DNA of 64,000 nt from Flammeovirga kamogawensis (lineage in GTDB: Bacteria; Bacteroidota; Bacteroidia; Cytophagales; Flammeovirgaceae). Position numbers and translations under genes: made by a program. The notes beneath the pieces are model-generated. The model was not told the origin of the DNA, did no database searches, and saw only the letters and a list, made by a program, of their open reading frames with translations. Within the stretch, counting starts at the first letter, position 1; every line of letters starts with the position of its first letter. The stretch spans positions 1 to 64,000 of the forward strand of contig NZ_CP076129.1 of NCBI RefSeq assembly GCF_018736065.1. The letters are read 5' to 3'. This document shows positions 1 to 9,016 of this stretch, piece by piece.

Positions 1-3000
1 ATGATCTCTAAATTTTTCATCAATCGACCTATCTTCTCTGCTGTCTTGGCAATAATTATTGTCTTGACGGGTAGCATAGCGTTATTCAACTTACCAATAG
101 CTGAATATCCCAACATTACACCTCCAACAGTAAATGTTACGGCATCTTACCCAGGAGCAAGTGCAGATGTTATTGCCGAAACAGTTGGTGCTCCTATAGA
201 GCAATCTGTAAACGGTGTAGAAAACATGCTATACATGAGTTCTACTTCTAACAATGATGGTACTTATAGCTTAACCATCACTTTCGAAGTAGGAACAGAT
301 TTAGATATAGCAACAGTATTAGTGCAAAATAAAGTAGCACAGGCACTTCCTAAAATTCCAGATATAGTACAAACATTGGGAGTAGTAACAGATAAATCAT
401 CTTCTGGAGTTTCTGTTCAAGCAGCAAATTTAGTAATGATTGCTGCAATACAATCTGATGATGCCGTTGTAGATTCTTTGTTCTTAAGTAATTATGCTAA
501 GGTATATATTGCAGATGAGATTAAAAGGATTCCAGGTGTGAGTAATGTTAGTATTTATGGGGTTAATGATTATAGTATTAGAATTTGGATGGATCCTTCT
601 AAGTTAAAAGATAGAGGGTTATCATCTGCTGATGTAAAGAATTCAATATTATCACAAAACGTTCAAGTAGCTGCAGGACAATTAGGGCAAACTCCTTCTA
701 GTTCAACACAAAAAAATCAATATGCATTAGTTGTAGCTCCGGGGCGATTAACTGATGTAGACCAATTTAAAAATATCATTATAAAAACCGATCAACAAGG
801 GCACACTGTTTATTTAAAAGATGTAGCTTCTGTTGAGTTAGGTACTAAAGATTACAATATGTTTTTCCATTTAAAGGGAAAACAAGCTGCTGGTATTGCA
901 ATTTATCAGCTGCCGTCTGCAAATGCTTTAGAGATACAAAAGCAGGTAAACGAACGTATGTCTATCCTTAGTGAGAAGTTTCCTCAAGGAATGTCTTATT
1001 CAGTGCCTTTAGATACTACAAAATTTGTGAGAGTATCTATAGACGAAGTGGTAGAAACATTAGCAATAGCCATCTTCTTAGTATTTATAGTAATGTTTAT
1101 GTTCTTACAAGATTGGAGAGCAACACTAATACCTGCAATCACAATTCCAGTTGCCCTTATTGGTACATTTACAGTAATGTCTGCAATGGGTTTCTCTATA
1201 AACATGCTAACACTTTTTGGTTTAGTATTAGCCATAGGTATTGTAGTAGATGATGCGATTGTAGTTGTAGAAAATACAAGTAGGCATTTAGAAGAAGGCA
1301 AGAGCAGAAAAGAAGCGGCAATTTTAGCAATGCAAGAAGTTACAGGGCCAATTATAGCCACAACTTTAGTCTTAATGTCTGTGTTTTTACCTGCGGCTTC
1401 TATGGGAGGTATTACGGGAGAATTATATAAACAATTTGCATTGACAATTGCTGTATCAACATTGTTTTCGGCCTTTAATGCACTTACATTATCACCCGCA
1501 TTATGTGCTATGATTTTACAACCAAAAGCAAAAGATAAAAAAGAGTTTTTCATTTTTAGATGGTTTAATGCAGGGTACAATAAAGTTTTTAGTGGGTATG
1601 CAACTGTACTTACTTTTGCAGTAAGAAAATATGGAATCTCATTACTTGTTTTCATAGCAATATCAGCGTTTGGTATTTTTGATTTCACACAATTACCTAC
1701 CTCATTTATACCTCAAGAAGATCAAGGATATGTAATGACTTCTGTTGAATTACCAAAATCAGCATCTATGAATAGAACAGCTGAAATTAACAGACAGTTA
1801 GATGAGTTATATAGCAATGTTCCAGGAGTTAAGACTTGGATGACTGTAGAAGGTTTCTCGATAATGGATGGAACAACAGCACCGAACAGAGCAACTATAT
1901 TTGTAATTTTTGATGATTGGGATGTCCGTCTAAAAAAAGGACAAGACATTGATCATATAATGAAAGATTTATCAGAAAGATATGATACAGTATTAGGCGC
2001 TCAAGTTTACTCATTTGTTCCTCCAGCAATTAGTGGTTTAGGTAACTCAGGAGGTTTCCAAATGGTAATTTTAGATAAAGGAAATAATGACTATAATACT
2101 TTACAAAAAGTGGTAGATGAATTTGTTGATGAAGGAAATCAACAAGCTTCTTTGAGTGGGGTAGGTACAACATTTAATTCTAAAATTCCTCAGTTAAAAG
2201 TTGATGTTAAGATAGAAAAAGCACAAATGATGGGTATTTCATTAAATACTATTTATGATGCTCTAAATGCTTTTACTGGACAACAATATGTAGATGACTT
2301 TTCTAGATGGAATAGAACGTACCAAGTAAATATAGAATCGAGAGCTGATTATAGAACAAAGGTAGATGATTTATGGAATTTGTATGTTAAATCTACTTCA
2401 GGGAAAATGATATCAATAGGTTCATTAGTAGATGTAAGTTATATGGAAGCACCAGAAATTGTATCAAGATATAACCTTTATAATGCTGCCTTTATAAACG
2501 GTAATGCTGCGATTGGGTATAGTTCTGGAGATGCTTTGACTACAATGACAGAAATGTCAACATCAAAATTAGATAAAAGCATGACGGCTTCATGGACAGG
2601 GCTTGCATATCAACAAATTAAAGCAAACGGGAGTGTAATTTTTGTATTCCTACTAGCTGTAATTTTTGTTTACCTAGTATTAGCTGCTCAATACGAGTCT
2701 TGGATTGATCCATTTGGCGTAATATTAGCCGTTCCTTTGGCCTTATTTGGAGCCGTAATCTCTATACAAATGAGAGGTTTAACCAACGATATTTATATGC
2801 AAATCGGTATCGTATTACTTGTTGCCTTAGCTTCTAAAAATGCAATTTTAATTATTGAATTTGCAAGAGATAATATTGCAAAAGGCGAAAAGTTGTATGA
2901 AGCAATTGTAGATGCAGCTAAAGTGAGATTTAGACCAATTCTAATGACTTCTTTTGCTTTTATTTTGGGTGTATATCCTTTAGTAATTGCCACTGGAGCT

Positions 3001-3147
3001 GGTGCTAATTCACGTCACTCATTAGGAACAACAGTATTTGGAGGTATGATTGCCGCAACTGTTTTAGCAATCATATTTGTTCCATCAAATTATTATATTT
3101 TACATAAATATTTTAGTAAAAAACAAAGAGATTTAAGAAAGAAATAA
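1..3147 (+). CDS. RND-family (HAE1/AcrB-like) multidrug efflux permease
   Basis: Inner-membrane proton-driven pump of a tripartite efflux system that exports drugs, bile salts or other amphiphiles. The N-terminus FFINRPIF begins the first membrane helix and is typical of HAE1 proteins. The 1048-residue length matches AcrB (1049). The fourth helix carries the proton-relay pair in GIVVDDAIVVVEN (about residues 414-426). Two large periplasmic regions (about 35-335 and 565-865) are each followed by a block of membrane helices, the usual internal duplication. The ATG is the first base of the window and fits the family start. The periplasmic adaptor is probably just upstream, out of view, and an outer-membrane channel gene does not follow. 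A terminator lies directly after. The substrate cannot be told from sequence. Confidence 0.95.
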   Translation: MISKFFINRPIFSAVLAIIIVLTGSIALFNLPIAEYPNITPPTVNVTASYPGASADVIAETVGAPIEQSVNGVENMLYMSSTSNNDGTYSLTITFEVGTDLDIATVLVQNKVAQALPKIPDIVQTLGVVTDKSSSGVSVQAANLVMIAAIQSDDAVVDSLFLSNYAKVYIADEIKRIPGVSNVSIYGVNDYSIRIWMDPSKLKDRGLSSADVKNSILSQNVQVAAGQLGQTPSSSTQKNQYALVVAPGRLTDVDQFKNIIIKTDQQGHTVYLKDVASVELGTKDYNMFFHLKGKQAAGIAIYQLPSANALEIQKQVNERMSILSEKFPQGMSYSVPLDTTKFVRVSIDEVVETLAIAIFLVFIVMFMFLQDWRATLIPAITIPVALIGTFTVMSAMGFSINMLTLFGLVLAIGIVVDDAIVVVENTSRHLEEGKSRKEAAILAMQEVTGPIIATTLVLMSVFLPAASMGGITGELYKQFALTIAVSTLFSAFNALTLSPALCAMILQPKAKDKKEFFIFRWFNAGYNKVFSGYATVLTFAVRKYGISLLVFIAISAFGIFDFTQLPTSFIPQEDQGYVMTSVELPKSASMNRTAEINRQLDELYSNVPGVKTWMTVEGFSIMDGTTAPNRATIFVIFDDWDVRLKKGQDIDHIMKDLSERYDTVLGAQVYSFVPPAISGLGNSGGFQMVILDKGNNDYNTLQKVVDEFVDEGNQQASLSGVGTTFNSKIPQLKVDVKIEKAQMMGISLNTIYDALNAFTGQQYVDDFSRWNRTYQVNIESRADYRTKVDDLWNLYVKSTSGKMISIGSLVDVSYMEAPEIVSRYNLYNAAFINGNAAIGYSSGDALTTMTEMSTSKLDKSMTASWTGLAYQQIKANGSVIFVFLLAVIFVYLVLAAQYESWIDPFGVILAVPLALFGAVISIQMRGLTNDIYMQIGIVLLVALASKNAILIIEFARDNIAKGEKLYEAIVDAAKVRFRPILMTSFAFILGVYPLVIATGAGANSRHSLGTTVFGGMIAATVLAIIFVPSNYYILHKYFSKKQRDLRKK

Positions 3148-3174
3148 TAGAGAGAATTAGAGATCAATAGTATA

Positions 3175-3212
3175 AATAGCCCATTATATTTTATGATGGG
3201 TTATTTTTTTTA
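3175..3212 (+). terminator. Rho-independent terminator after the RND permease
   Basis: A 10-bp stem AATAGCCCAT / ATGGGTTATT (one G-U pair) with an 11-nt loop is followed by a run of T. It begins 27 bp after the permease stop and ends that transcript. Confidence 0.8.
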
Positions 3213-3279
3213 TTTTCCTTGGTGACATTTTGATTCTATTGATATTAGTAGATGTATTCACTAATAAAAAATAAAAATC

Positions 3280-3417
3280 ATGGAATTAATGCAAAATCCG
3301 TCCGACTCTCTAATTATGGCAAAATTTGGTAGCGAATTTATTAAAACAACAATAATGGTAATTGCAGCAATTTGGGTAATCAGAACTCAAAAAAAGCAGG
3401 GTAAACCATTATTTTAA
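3280..3417 (+). CDS. Possible 45-residue small membrane protein
   Basis: An ATG-to-TAA reading frame of 45 codons sits between two strong terminators, so it could be its own transcription unit. The translation starts MELMQNPSDSL and has one plausible membrane span, about residues 22-34 (TTIMVIAAIWVI), followed by a basic tail RTQKKQGKP. This looks like a single-pass N-out/C-in small protein. There is no clear Shine-Dalgarno site, as is normal in Bacteroidota. I do not recognise the family. The region could instead encode a small RNA ending at the hairpin that follows. Confidence 0.4.
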   Translation: MELMQNPSDSLIMAKFGSEFIKTTIMVIAAIWVIRTQKKQGKPLF

Positions 3418-3470
3418 TAAATAGATCAATAATAATTTCGCATAATTAAAATAGTGTAATTTAGTTAGTT

Positions 3471-3506
3471 AAGCATTGCTTTATCAGAAAGTCAATGCTT
3501 TTTTTG
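3471..3506 (+). terminator. Rho-independent terminator after the 45-residue ORF
   Basis: The stem AAGCATTG / CAATGCTT is followed by seven T. It lies 54 bp beyond the small ORF and upstream of the esterase gene. Confidence 0.75.
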
Positions 3507-3563
3507 TATCCCAAAAAGGAGGTTGTATTTTTAACTAAACAAACAGCATAAGCAAATATCCTG

Positions 3564-4475
3564 ATGAACAAATTACTACTTCCATTTTTATTTTTTTGTA
3601 TGTCATATACTAGTAGTGCACAAGAAATACGCCCTTTATGGGAAGGGAATATACCAAAAAAAATTACCTCCTCTGAAAAAGAATTTATAGCAACAGATAG
3701 GGAGATTATTTGGATTGAAAAAATTCAAGTACCTACTATCAAGGTATATCATCCTACAAAACGCTTTAATAACCATAAAGCTGTACTGTTATTTCCTGGG
3801 GGCGGTTATAAAGGTTTAGCTTATGATTTAGAAGGAGAAGATTTTGCTAAATGGTTAAATACTTTGGGTTTTACTGCTATTGTTGTTAAATATAGAGTTC
3901 CCGTATCTGAAGCGATAAAAGATAACAAAGATGTTCCTTTAATTGATGCTCAAAGAGCAATTAGACTAGTAAGAGCAAACGCAAAAAAATGGGAGATTGA
4001 TACAAATAAAATAGGAGTGATGGGGTTCTCTGCTGGAGGACATTTGGCAGCCACTTTAGGTACTCACTTTTCTACTACTTACTCTTATAAAAAAGATGCA
4101 ATTGATACTTTAAATGCACGACCAGATTTTATGTTATTGGCGTATCCAGTTATCAGTATGCAAAATGGAGTTACACATAACGGCTCTCGAAATAATTTAT
4201 TGGGAACAAAACCCACAAAAGAACTTATTGACTGGTATTCTAATGAGTTTCAGGTTTCGGCACAAACACCCCCAACATTTTTAATTCATTGTGCAGATGA
4301 CGGGGCAGTATCTGTACAAAACACCTTACTATTTTATAATGCTTTGTTGGAAAATAAAGTAGAAGCAGAAATGCATATTTATCAAAAAGGAGGCCATGGT
4401 TTTGGCTTAGGTACAAACGTAGGAGATGTAGGGAAATGGACCGTTATTGCTGCTGAGTGGTTAGAGAAAATTTAA
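3564..4475 (+). CDS. Secreted alpha/beta-hydrolase, acetylxylan-esterase-like
   Basis: Probable carbohydrate esterase or related lipase-fold hydrolase exported to the periplasm or outside the cell. A signal peptide of about 19 residues ends in SSAQ. The oxyanion-hole loop is FPGGGYKG (about 74-81), the nucleophile is Ser in GFSAGG (about 153-158), the acid is Asp in HCADDGAV (about 242-249), and the base is His in KGGHGFGLG (about 274-282), so the triad is intact. The layout matches the esterase family often linked to xylan and pectin deacetylation in Bacteroidota (BD-FAE / dienelactone-hydrolase-like). It is a lone gene between two terminators, so no polysaccharide locus supports a substrate. 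The esterase class is well supported, the substrate is not. Confidence 0.85.
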   Translation: MNKLLLPFLFFCMSYTSSAQEIRPLWEGNIPKKITSSEKEFIATDREIIWIEKIQVPTIKVYHPTKRFNNHKAVLLFPGGGYKGLAYDLEGEDFAKWLNTLGFTAIVVKYRVPVSEAIKDNKDVPLIDAQRAIRLVRANAKKWEIDTNKIGVMGFSAGGHLAATLGTHFSTTYSYKKDAIDTLNARPDFMLLAYPVISMQNGVTHNGSRNNLLGTKPTKELIDWYSNEFQVSAQTPPTFLIHCADDGAVSVQNTLLFYNALLENKVEAEMHIYQKGGHGFGLGTNVGDVGKWTVIAAEWLEKI

Positions 4476-4479
4476 TAAA

Positions 4480-4521
4480 AAAAACAGGGTCTTGTATTAA
4501 ATTACAAGACCCTGTTTTTTT
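4480..4521. terminator. Bidirectional terminator
   Basis: A perfect 13-bp stem ACAGGGTCTTGTA / TACAAGACCCTGT with a 6-nt loop, A-rich on the left and T-rich on the right. It can end both the esterase transcript (+) and the converging small secreted protein genes (-). Confidence 0.85.
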
Positions 4522-4536
4522 ATTTCCTTTTTAGAA

Positions 4537-4911
4537 TTAACCTTCTAAACTTGCCCAAAACTTATTTGTTACTTGGTTTATTTCTTTCCAATCACGTCCT
4601 GTAAGTGTAGAGATTTTTTTGTTGTAAAATTTCCCTTGTTCTTTCTTTTTATTATTGAATTCTGTTTGTGTAATATCACCTGCATTTTTTTCGTCTTTCA
4701 ACTCTTTTAAAGCAATTTGTTGTTGTAAACGAATTGTGTAAAGTTCTTCTTTTTGGTCTTCAGATAGGTCTGTCCAGATATTAGATACAAAAACAACATA
4801 TTGATTACAGTTATCTTGCATCCAATCAGTAGCACCAGAAATATCTTGAGCTGAAACGCTAAATGAGAATGATAAAACAAAGAAGCTAAATAATAAAGTG
4901 AATTTTTTCAT
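4537..4911 (-). CDS. Small secreted protein, paralogue of the next gene
   Basis: Unrecognised family. The chosen start is the ATG that gives MKKFTLLFSFFVLSF, a clean signal peptide ending near SVSAQDIS. An upstream in-frame ATG adds 24 residues in front of it and is unlikely. The mature part is about 104 residues, charged and mostly helical, with a likely coiled coil rich in Lys/Glu/Gln (middle third), ending FWASLEG. It aligns along its length with the product of 5061-5429: shared DIS.AT.W at the mature start, LYT.RL in the middle, DIT..(E/D)FN..K, and an I...N..FW.SL tail. The pair is a tandem duplication. Periplasmic or surface location is inferred from the signal peptide. Confidence 0.7.
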   Translation of the reverse strand: MKKFTLLFSFFVLSFSFSVSAQDISGATDWMQDNCNQYVVFVSNIWTDLSEDQKEELYTIRLQQQIALKELKDEKNAGDITQTEFNNKKKEQGKFYNKKISTLTGRDWKEINQVTNKFWASLEG

Positions 4912-5060
4912 TTCAGTAGTAATAATAAATTGTTGTAAGAACATGAAAAGTGTTCTTCCTTTTAAAAAATAAAATATTGACATCAGACAAGAGTATTGAC
5001 ATCAATTTTTGAAGAAATTGAACAAATCTATTCAATTTGTTGTAGCACACATAATATATA

Positions 5061-5429
5061 TTATTCAGCAAGACTTTTCCAAAATTCTTTATTTATTAAA
5101 TTAATTTCAGTTATGGAATGTCCTGTTATTTCGATGTGTTCTAAATTGTATTTTTTTATCACAGCTAATTTCTTTTCATTAAAATCATCGTTTGTGATAT
5201 CTTTATTTGCCAAGTCAGTTTTTAATTTTGCTATTTTTAGCATCTGTGATAAACGTGAAGTATATAGTTTATCGTTTTGTTCTGGAGTTTGATCACCCCA
5301 TTTATTATTTACAAAGCGTATAAATAGGTTAGTATTGTCTATTTGCCATTTTGTAGCTTTTGAAATATCTTGAGCTTGTGTTGCAAATGATGAAAGTAAA
5401 AACGTAAGTAGTAAAGCAAAAATTTTCAT
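5061..5429 (-). CDS. Small secreted protein, paralogue of the downstream gene
   Basis: 122 residues with a signal peptide MKIFALLLTFLLSSFATQAQ and a mature domain beginning DISKATKW. It is homologous to the product of 4537-4911, and the two genes are in the same direction, 149 bp apart, with no terminator visible between them. This gene is upstream and could be the first of a two-gene unit. The family is unknown. Spacing of conserved Trp, Leu and Tyr residues suggests a compact helical fold, which is inference only. Confidence 0.7.
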   Translation of the reverse strand: MKIFALLLTFLLSSFATQAQDISKATKWQIDNTNLFIRFVNNKWGDQTPEQNDKLYTSRLSQMLKIAKLKTDLANKDITNDDFNEKKLAVIKKYNLEHIEITGHSITEINLINKEFWKSLAE

Positions 5430-5604
5430 ATAGATATCATTAAATAATGTTTACATTTCAAATATGAAAGTAAAATCTTAAAAAGACAATTTATACCTAG
5501 ATAAGGTAAATATTATATTTATCCTAGTCAATATAGTACTTAAACGTCTCTAGAATTGTAGTAAAACTAGATTTCAAATGTGTTTTTTTTCATTTTTAAA
5601 GACA

Positions 5605-5638
5605 TAAAAAAGCCCTACCTCTTAGAAGTAGAGCTTTC
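5605..5638 (-). terminator. Terminator of the lipocalin-like lipoprotein gene
   Basis: Read on the minus strand, AAAGCTCTAC / GTAGGGCTTT form a stem followed by a T-run, about 60 bp beyond the stop of the gene at 5698. Confidence 0.7.
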
Positions 5639-5697
5639 CTTAAATTGTCTATCGCTAAATAGAATTTTTTATGAAATGAAATGAATTAAACCGTTAA

Positions 5698-6177
5698 TTA
5701 CATTAGAGGTGTAGCGTAAATATTTCCTTTTCTACCTACTTTAACCCTCGTATATTTTTCAATGATTTTTTGTTCTATGCCAAGTTCTTCAATCTCTTCT
5801 ATACCCTCCTGTATTAGTGTATCACCTTTAATAGATACAGAAAAAGTAAAATTATGTCCTTCCCAATCTCTAAAATTGCAATACTCTAAAGATTCTTTAT
5901 ACTGATTACCAATTAATGAATAAGCACCTCCACCTGCTACAAAATGAGCTGTCGTGTCTTTCCCATTATTATTGTCATGGTTTAAAAAAGCAAAATGATT
6001 TTGGTTGATTATTTTAATCATTCTTTTATTATCTAAATTCTGTATTATTGAAGAATCATTACGGATTGTTGTTGCGGATAACAACTCCCATGTTCCTTCA
6101 ATGTTTGGAGTTTTATCTAACTCAATGCACGAGTTAAAAGTTAGAATACAGAATATATAAAAGAGTAACCTTCTCAT
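5698..6177 (-). CDS. Lipocalin-like lipoprotein of unknown function
   Basis: About 159 residues. The chosen start gives MRRLLFYIFCILTFNSC, a lipoprotein signal with the lipidated Cys at about residue 17. An in-frame ATG seven codons earlier is possible. The mature part opens with IEGTWELLSATTIRN, the G-x-W pattern of lipocalin-like beta-barrels common in Bacteroidota, followed by alternating beta strands. A small hydrophobic ligand is possible but cannot be named. The product is expected on the periplasmic face of a membrane. It stands alone, with its own terminator downstream. Confidence 0.65.
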   Translation of the reverse strand: MRRLLFYIFCILTFNSCIELDKTPNIEGTWELLSATTIRNDSSIIQNLDNKRMIKIINQNHFAFLNHDNNNGKDTTAHFVAGGGAYSLIGNQYKESLEYCNFRDWEGHNFTFSVSIKGDTLIQEGIEEIEELGIEQKIIEKYTRVKVGRKGNIYATPLM

Positions 6178-6321
6178 TTTAAAAGAAAAATGCATCATTA
6201 TTAATTGTTCATAAAGCTAATATCTAGTATTAATTAACACCAATTAATAAATTTCGACCAACGTCAGCGTTTTAAGTTTATACGGCTTTTCCCTTTTTAG
6301 ATAGTGGCTCAAAATAAGGCT

Positions 6322-6356
6322 TAACAACAAAAAAAGAGAGACAAACGCCTCTCTTT
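6322..6356 (-). terminator. Terminator of the 43-residue ORF
   Basis: On the minus strand, AAAGAGAG / CTCTCTTT form an 8-bp stem with an 8-nt loop, followed by a T-rich tract. It lies about 65 bp downstream of the small ORF at 6423-6554 and is the main support for transcription there. Confidence 0.65.
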
Positions 6357-6422
6357 AGTAGTAATAGTATTTATGTAGTGGTTATTGGTATCTCAATTTC
6401 TTGTAGAAAGAGATAAAGGAAA

Positions 6423-6554
6423 CTAATATTTTTTTATATCGCCGCTCTTTTTCTTATCAGTAGAAGTTGGCTTTGATATCTTTTTTGTTTCTGAAAATAA
6501 TTTTTCAGAACCCCACTTTAAAGTATTTTCGCTGATTACAAAGGATTTATTCAT
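6423..6554 (-). CDS. Possible 43-residue basic peptide
   Basis: ATG to TAG, 43 codons, beginning MNKSFVISENTLKWGSEKLF and ending in a Lys/Ser/Thr-rich tail. There is no signal peptide and no membrane span. It has its own downstream terminator on the same strand. The two halves (hydrophobic-aromatic front, basic Ser/Thr-rich back) recall short leader or structural peptides, but there is no modification enzyme nearby, and no family is recognised. Confidence 0.35.
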   Translation of the reverse strand: MNKSFVISENTLKWGSEKLFSETKKISKPTSTDKKKSGDIKKY

Positions 6555-6926
6555 TTTGTTATTAAAGGTAAAAGGTTATTAAGTATTAATGTATGCTCAA
6601 AATTAATACATGTTTACTAAAACAACTAATGCAACCGGTTTAAATAACTACAAAAACTCATTCTGAATCATAATAAATATTAATGAGCATATAAATTAAC
6701 CGTTACTAAAGTTTATGTCCTATACAATTTATAATCAAATAGTTGGAGAATTATTTTAAAGGTACTTGCTCTATAACATTTTCACTTAGTCTTAATTAAT
6801 CACAAATAATAATCAAGAGAAATTCTATTAGTAATTCTTTCTAAAAAAAATGATTTCATAGTAGGGGAATATCATTATAATTTCCCTTTACTAACTGAAA
6901 ATCATGTTTTATTCATCTTTTAAGAA
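6555..6926. other. Intergenic region with no gene
   Basis: 372 bp of AT-rich sequence that must hold the divergent promoters of the 43-residue ORF (-) and the barrel protein (+). I see no convincing ORF, repeat or clear TAnnTTTG element on either strand. Confidence 0.5.
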
Positions 6927-7424
6927 ATGAAAAAATTAGCAGTATTACTTTGTAGTTTATGTTGTACAAGCTTTATATACGCACAAAATAAACCAATTGG
7001 TTACTTATCTTTTACAGGAGCTGGTTCAGCTGTTTTACAAAGGCAAGCGGTGAGTTCTGTGTTTACAATAGATTACAACCATTATATAGCTGATCATTGG
7101 ATGATTGGAGGTAGTTTAATAAACGATTGGGAAAAACAAACAGGAACAAGAACAGAATATGGAAGTGGTAATTCTTATAAAGCTACTTTAGCAATTTATA
7201 CCACTTATGTAACAGGTAATTGGGGTTTTGGCGGAGGATACGCTAGAGATATTGCCAAGGAAGGGCAATTGACCAAAAAAGGGAATAATTATTTAGATGT
7301 TTTTGTAATGTACTTTATTAAAGTAGGCAACCATTATATATGCCCAAGAGTAGGTTATATACATGATTTGCACGATCAAGAACAAAGCCTATCTTTAGGG
7401 GTGAGTTATAGCATACCTTTTTAA
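6927..7424 (+). CDS. Predicted outer-membrane beta-barrel protein
   Basis: 165 residues with a signal peptide (MKKLAVLLCSLCCTSFIYAQ). The remainder is alternating amphipathic beta strands rich in Gly and aromatic residues, for example WGFGGGYARDI, and ends SLSLGVSYSIPF with a terminal Phe, the usual outer-membrane barrel insertion signal. The size suits an 8-strand barrel. No specific family is recognised. Role unknown. It is a single gene followed by a terminator. Confidence 0.65.
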   Translation: MKKLAVLLCSLCCTSFIYAQNKPIGYLSFTGAGSAVLQRQAVSSVFTIDYNHYIADHWMIGGSLINDWEKQTGTRTEYGSGNSYKATLAIYTTYVTGNWGFGGGYARDIAKEGQLTKKGNNYLDVFVMYFIKVGNHYICPRVGYIHDLHDQEQSLSLGVSYSIPF

Positions 7425-7439
7425 ACAGCATAATAAAAG

Positions 7440-7490
7440 AAAGTGTCCATTGGCTTGTAATTGATTTTACGTGCAAATGGACACTTTTAT
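7440..7490. terminator. Bidirectional terminator
   Basis: A perfect 12-bp stem AAAGTGTCCATT / AATGGACACTTT with a 24-nt loop lies between two converging genes, 16 bp after the barrel gene stop and just beyond the stop of the DUF3817 gene. Confidence 0.75.
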
Positions 7491-7495
7491 TGAAA

Positions 7496-7789
7496 TTAAG
7501 CTACAAGGTACTTTTTGAAGATTTTACTATCAGCAACGAATGTCCCGAATGGTACAAGTGATGCAATAAACGCCCAGAAAGAATTTATAAACCCCCATTT
7601 GGTATCATAATGTACTTTTAAGACAAGAAGTACATAAGCTATAAACAAGAAACCATGTGCCGAACCAATAATACGGTTAGGCTCTCCAATTTCAGCCATA
7701 TATTTTAAGGGCATTCCAATACCAAACAGTAATAGGTAAGAAACACCTTCTAAAAAACCAATAACTCTTAAATACTTTATACTTTTCAT
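7496..7789 (-). CDS. DUF3817 family integral membrane protein
   Basis: 97 residues with three hydrophobic spans (about 9-28, 42-60, 66-86). The opening LRVIGFLEGVSYLLLFGIGMPLK and the centre IGSAHGFLFIAYV are the recognisable signature of DUF3817 membrane proteins. The molecular function of the family is unknown. It is divergent from the acetyltransferase-like gene at 7915. Confidence 0.85.
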   Translation of the reverse strand: MKSIKYLRVIGFLEGVSYLLLFGIGMPLKYMAEIGEPNRIIGSAHGFLFIAYVLLVLKVHYDTKWGFINSFWAFIASLVPFGTFVADSKIFKKYLVA

Positions 7790-7914
7790 GTTTTGATAAT
7801 GCTTAATTGTTGGAATTCGATGACAAATTTAGGGTAAAGTTTATTTTTGAGAAAATTTCCAATATTTTTGTTTGAATTATAATACAGGATTGATTTTTTG
7901 ATAGTAGAATATAG

Positions 7915-9009
7915 ATGAAAGATATAGTTACACAAGCGGGTTCAATTTGTCTGGAATTAACAGATGAACTGTCTGACGATGTGGTGGAAATGTTAGAAAA
8001 TACCATTTGGGGAACTGAGGGGGGCGTACGCTACACACACGAAGAAACAAGAAAAAATCTTGTAGATACAAAAAAAGCATATTTTCTAAATCTTAGAAGA
8101 AACAATAATTTATTAAGTTCTATAACGCTTATTCACAAATCTACTGTGTTTGAAGGTAAGCCAACAGAAACGTATCATATAAGGTATTTTGCTTTTGTTA
8201 GTTCTATGCAAAGTGCTAAGCAAAATCCAAATAAGAAAAAGAAAAAGAATAGCTTTCTGGATCAACAGTTAATCAATTTTTTTAATAATTACCAAATGCC
8301 AGAAAGTAAGGCTAATGGTACGCCTCAATGTTTTCATGCACAAGTAGAAAACGATAATTTGAGGTCAAAAATGTTTACTGAAAAAGTTGGTTTTGAATCT
8401 ATAGGTAAGATGACAACGCTAACTTACAGTCGTGTTTCTCCTACTAAAAAAGATAATGTGCGTAGAGCAACCAAAGAGGAGTATGCGAGTGTAATTCAAA
8501 AATCAAAAGATTTCTATAAGGATTACGTATTCTATTCTACAGAAAATATGGGCAAAGACAATAACCTATTTGTAGTAGAAGAAGAAGGTAAAATTGTAGC
8601 TGGTGGACAGGCATTTATTGGGAAATGGAAATTTCATCATTTACCAGGTGCAGAAGGAATTGTTGCTAAGTATTTATTACCTTATATTCCGTATGCAAAC
8701 AGACTTTTTAATTTTTACGATCACTCTTTCGTAACTATGGAAGGTTTGTTTTGGGAAAAAGGTTCGGAGCAGAAAATACAAGATTTAATGTCTACAGTTT
8801 TAAAAGATTTAGGCAAAAATGTATCTTTCCTTTGGATGGACCCTGACTGTACAGATTATAAAACTATTAAAGAAAAAGTAGATTGGGGTGTTTTAGAACA
8901 TCTTAATAGTGGTTCGAAATCTTCTATTATTATTAGAGTAGATGATACAAGTGAATATGCAAGATATTCTGCATTAGATAAATATATTTCTGGTTATTAT
9001 ATTTTATAG
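7915..9009 (+). CDS. Tandem GNAT-like acyltransferase-fold protein
   Basis: 364 residues, cytoplasmic. The N-terminal half (1-150) ends in HAQVENDNLRSKMFTEKVGF, the terminal strand-helix pattern of GNAT acetyltransferases (N....F..K.GF). The second half (about 155-364) starts again with RRATKEEY and contains NLFVVEEEGKIVAGGQAF, another GNAT-like beta-hairpin. The acetyl-CoA pyrophosphate loop (Q/RxxGxG/A) is not obvious in either half, so activity is uncertain. A Lys-rich linker lies at about residues 102-112. The stop is 7 bp before the SNF2 helicase gene, so the two are almost certainly co-transcribed and may act together. Confidence 0.55.
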   Translation: MKDIVTQAGSICLELTDELSDDVVEMLENTIWGTEGGVRYTHEETRKNLVDTKKAYFLNLRRNNNLLSSITLIHKSTVFEGKPTETYHIRYFAFVSSMQSAKQNPNKKKKKNSFLDQQLINFFNNYQMPESKANGTPQCFHAQVENDNLRSKMFTEKVGFESIGKMTTLTYSRVSPTKKDNVRRATKEEYASVIQKSKDFYKDYVFYSTENMGKDNNLFVVEEEGKIVAGGQAFIGKWKFHHLPGAEGIVAKYLLPYIPYANRLFNFYDHSFVTMEGLFWEKGSEQKIQDLMSTVLKDLGKNVSFLWMDPDCTDYKTIKEKVDWGVLEHLNSGSKSSIIIRVDDTSEYARYSALDKYISGYYIL

Positions 9010-9016
9010 TATAACT

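Noticed and set aside
996-1688. 230-codon open frame on the minus strand inside the RND permease gene
   Set aside because: It is a codon-shadow of the permease, with no signal, domain or promoter, and composition that mirrors the membrane helices opposite.
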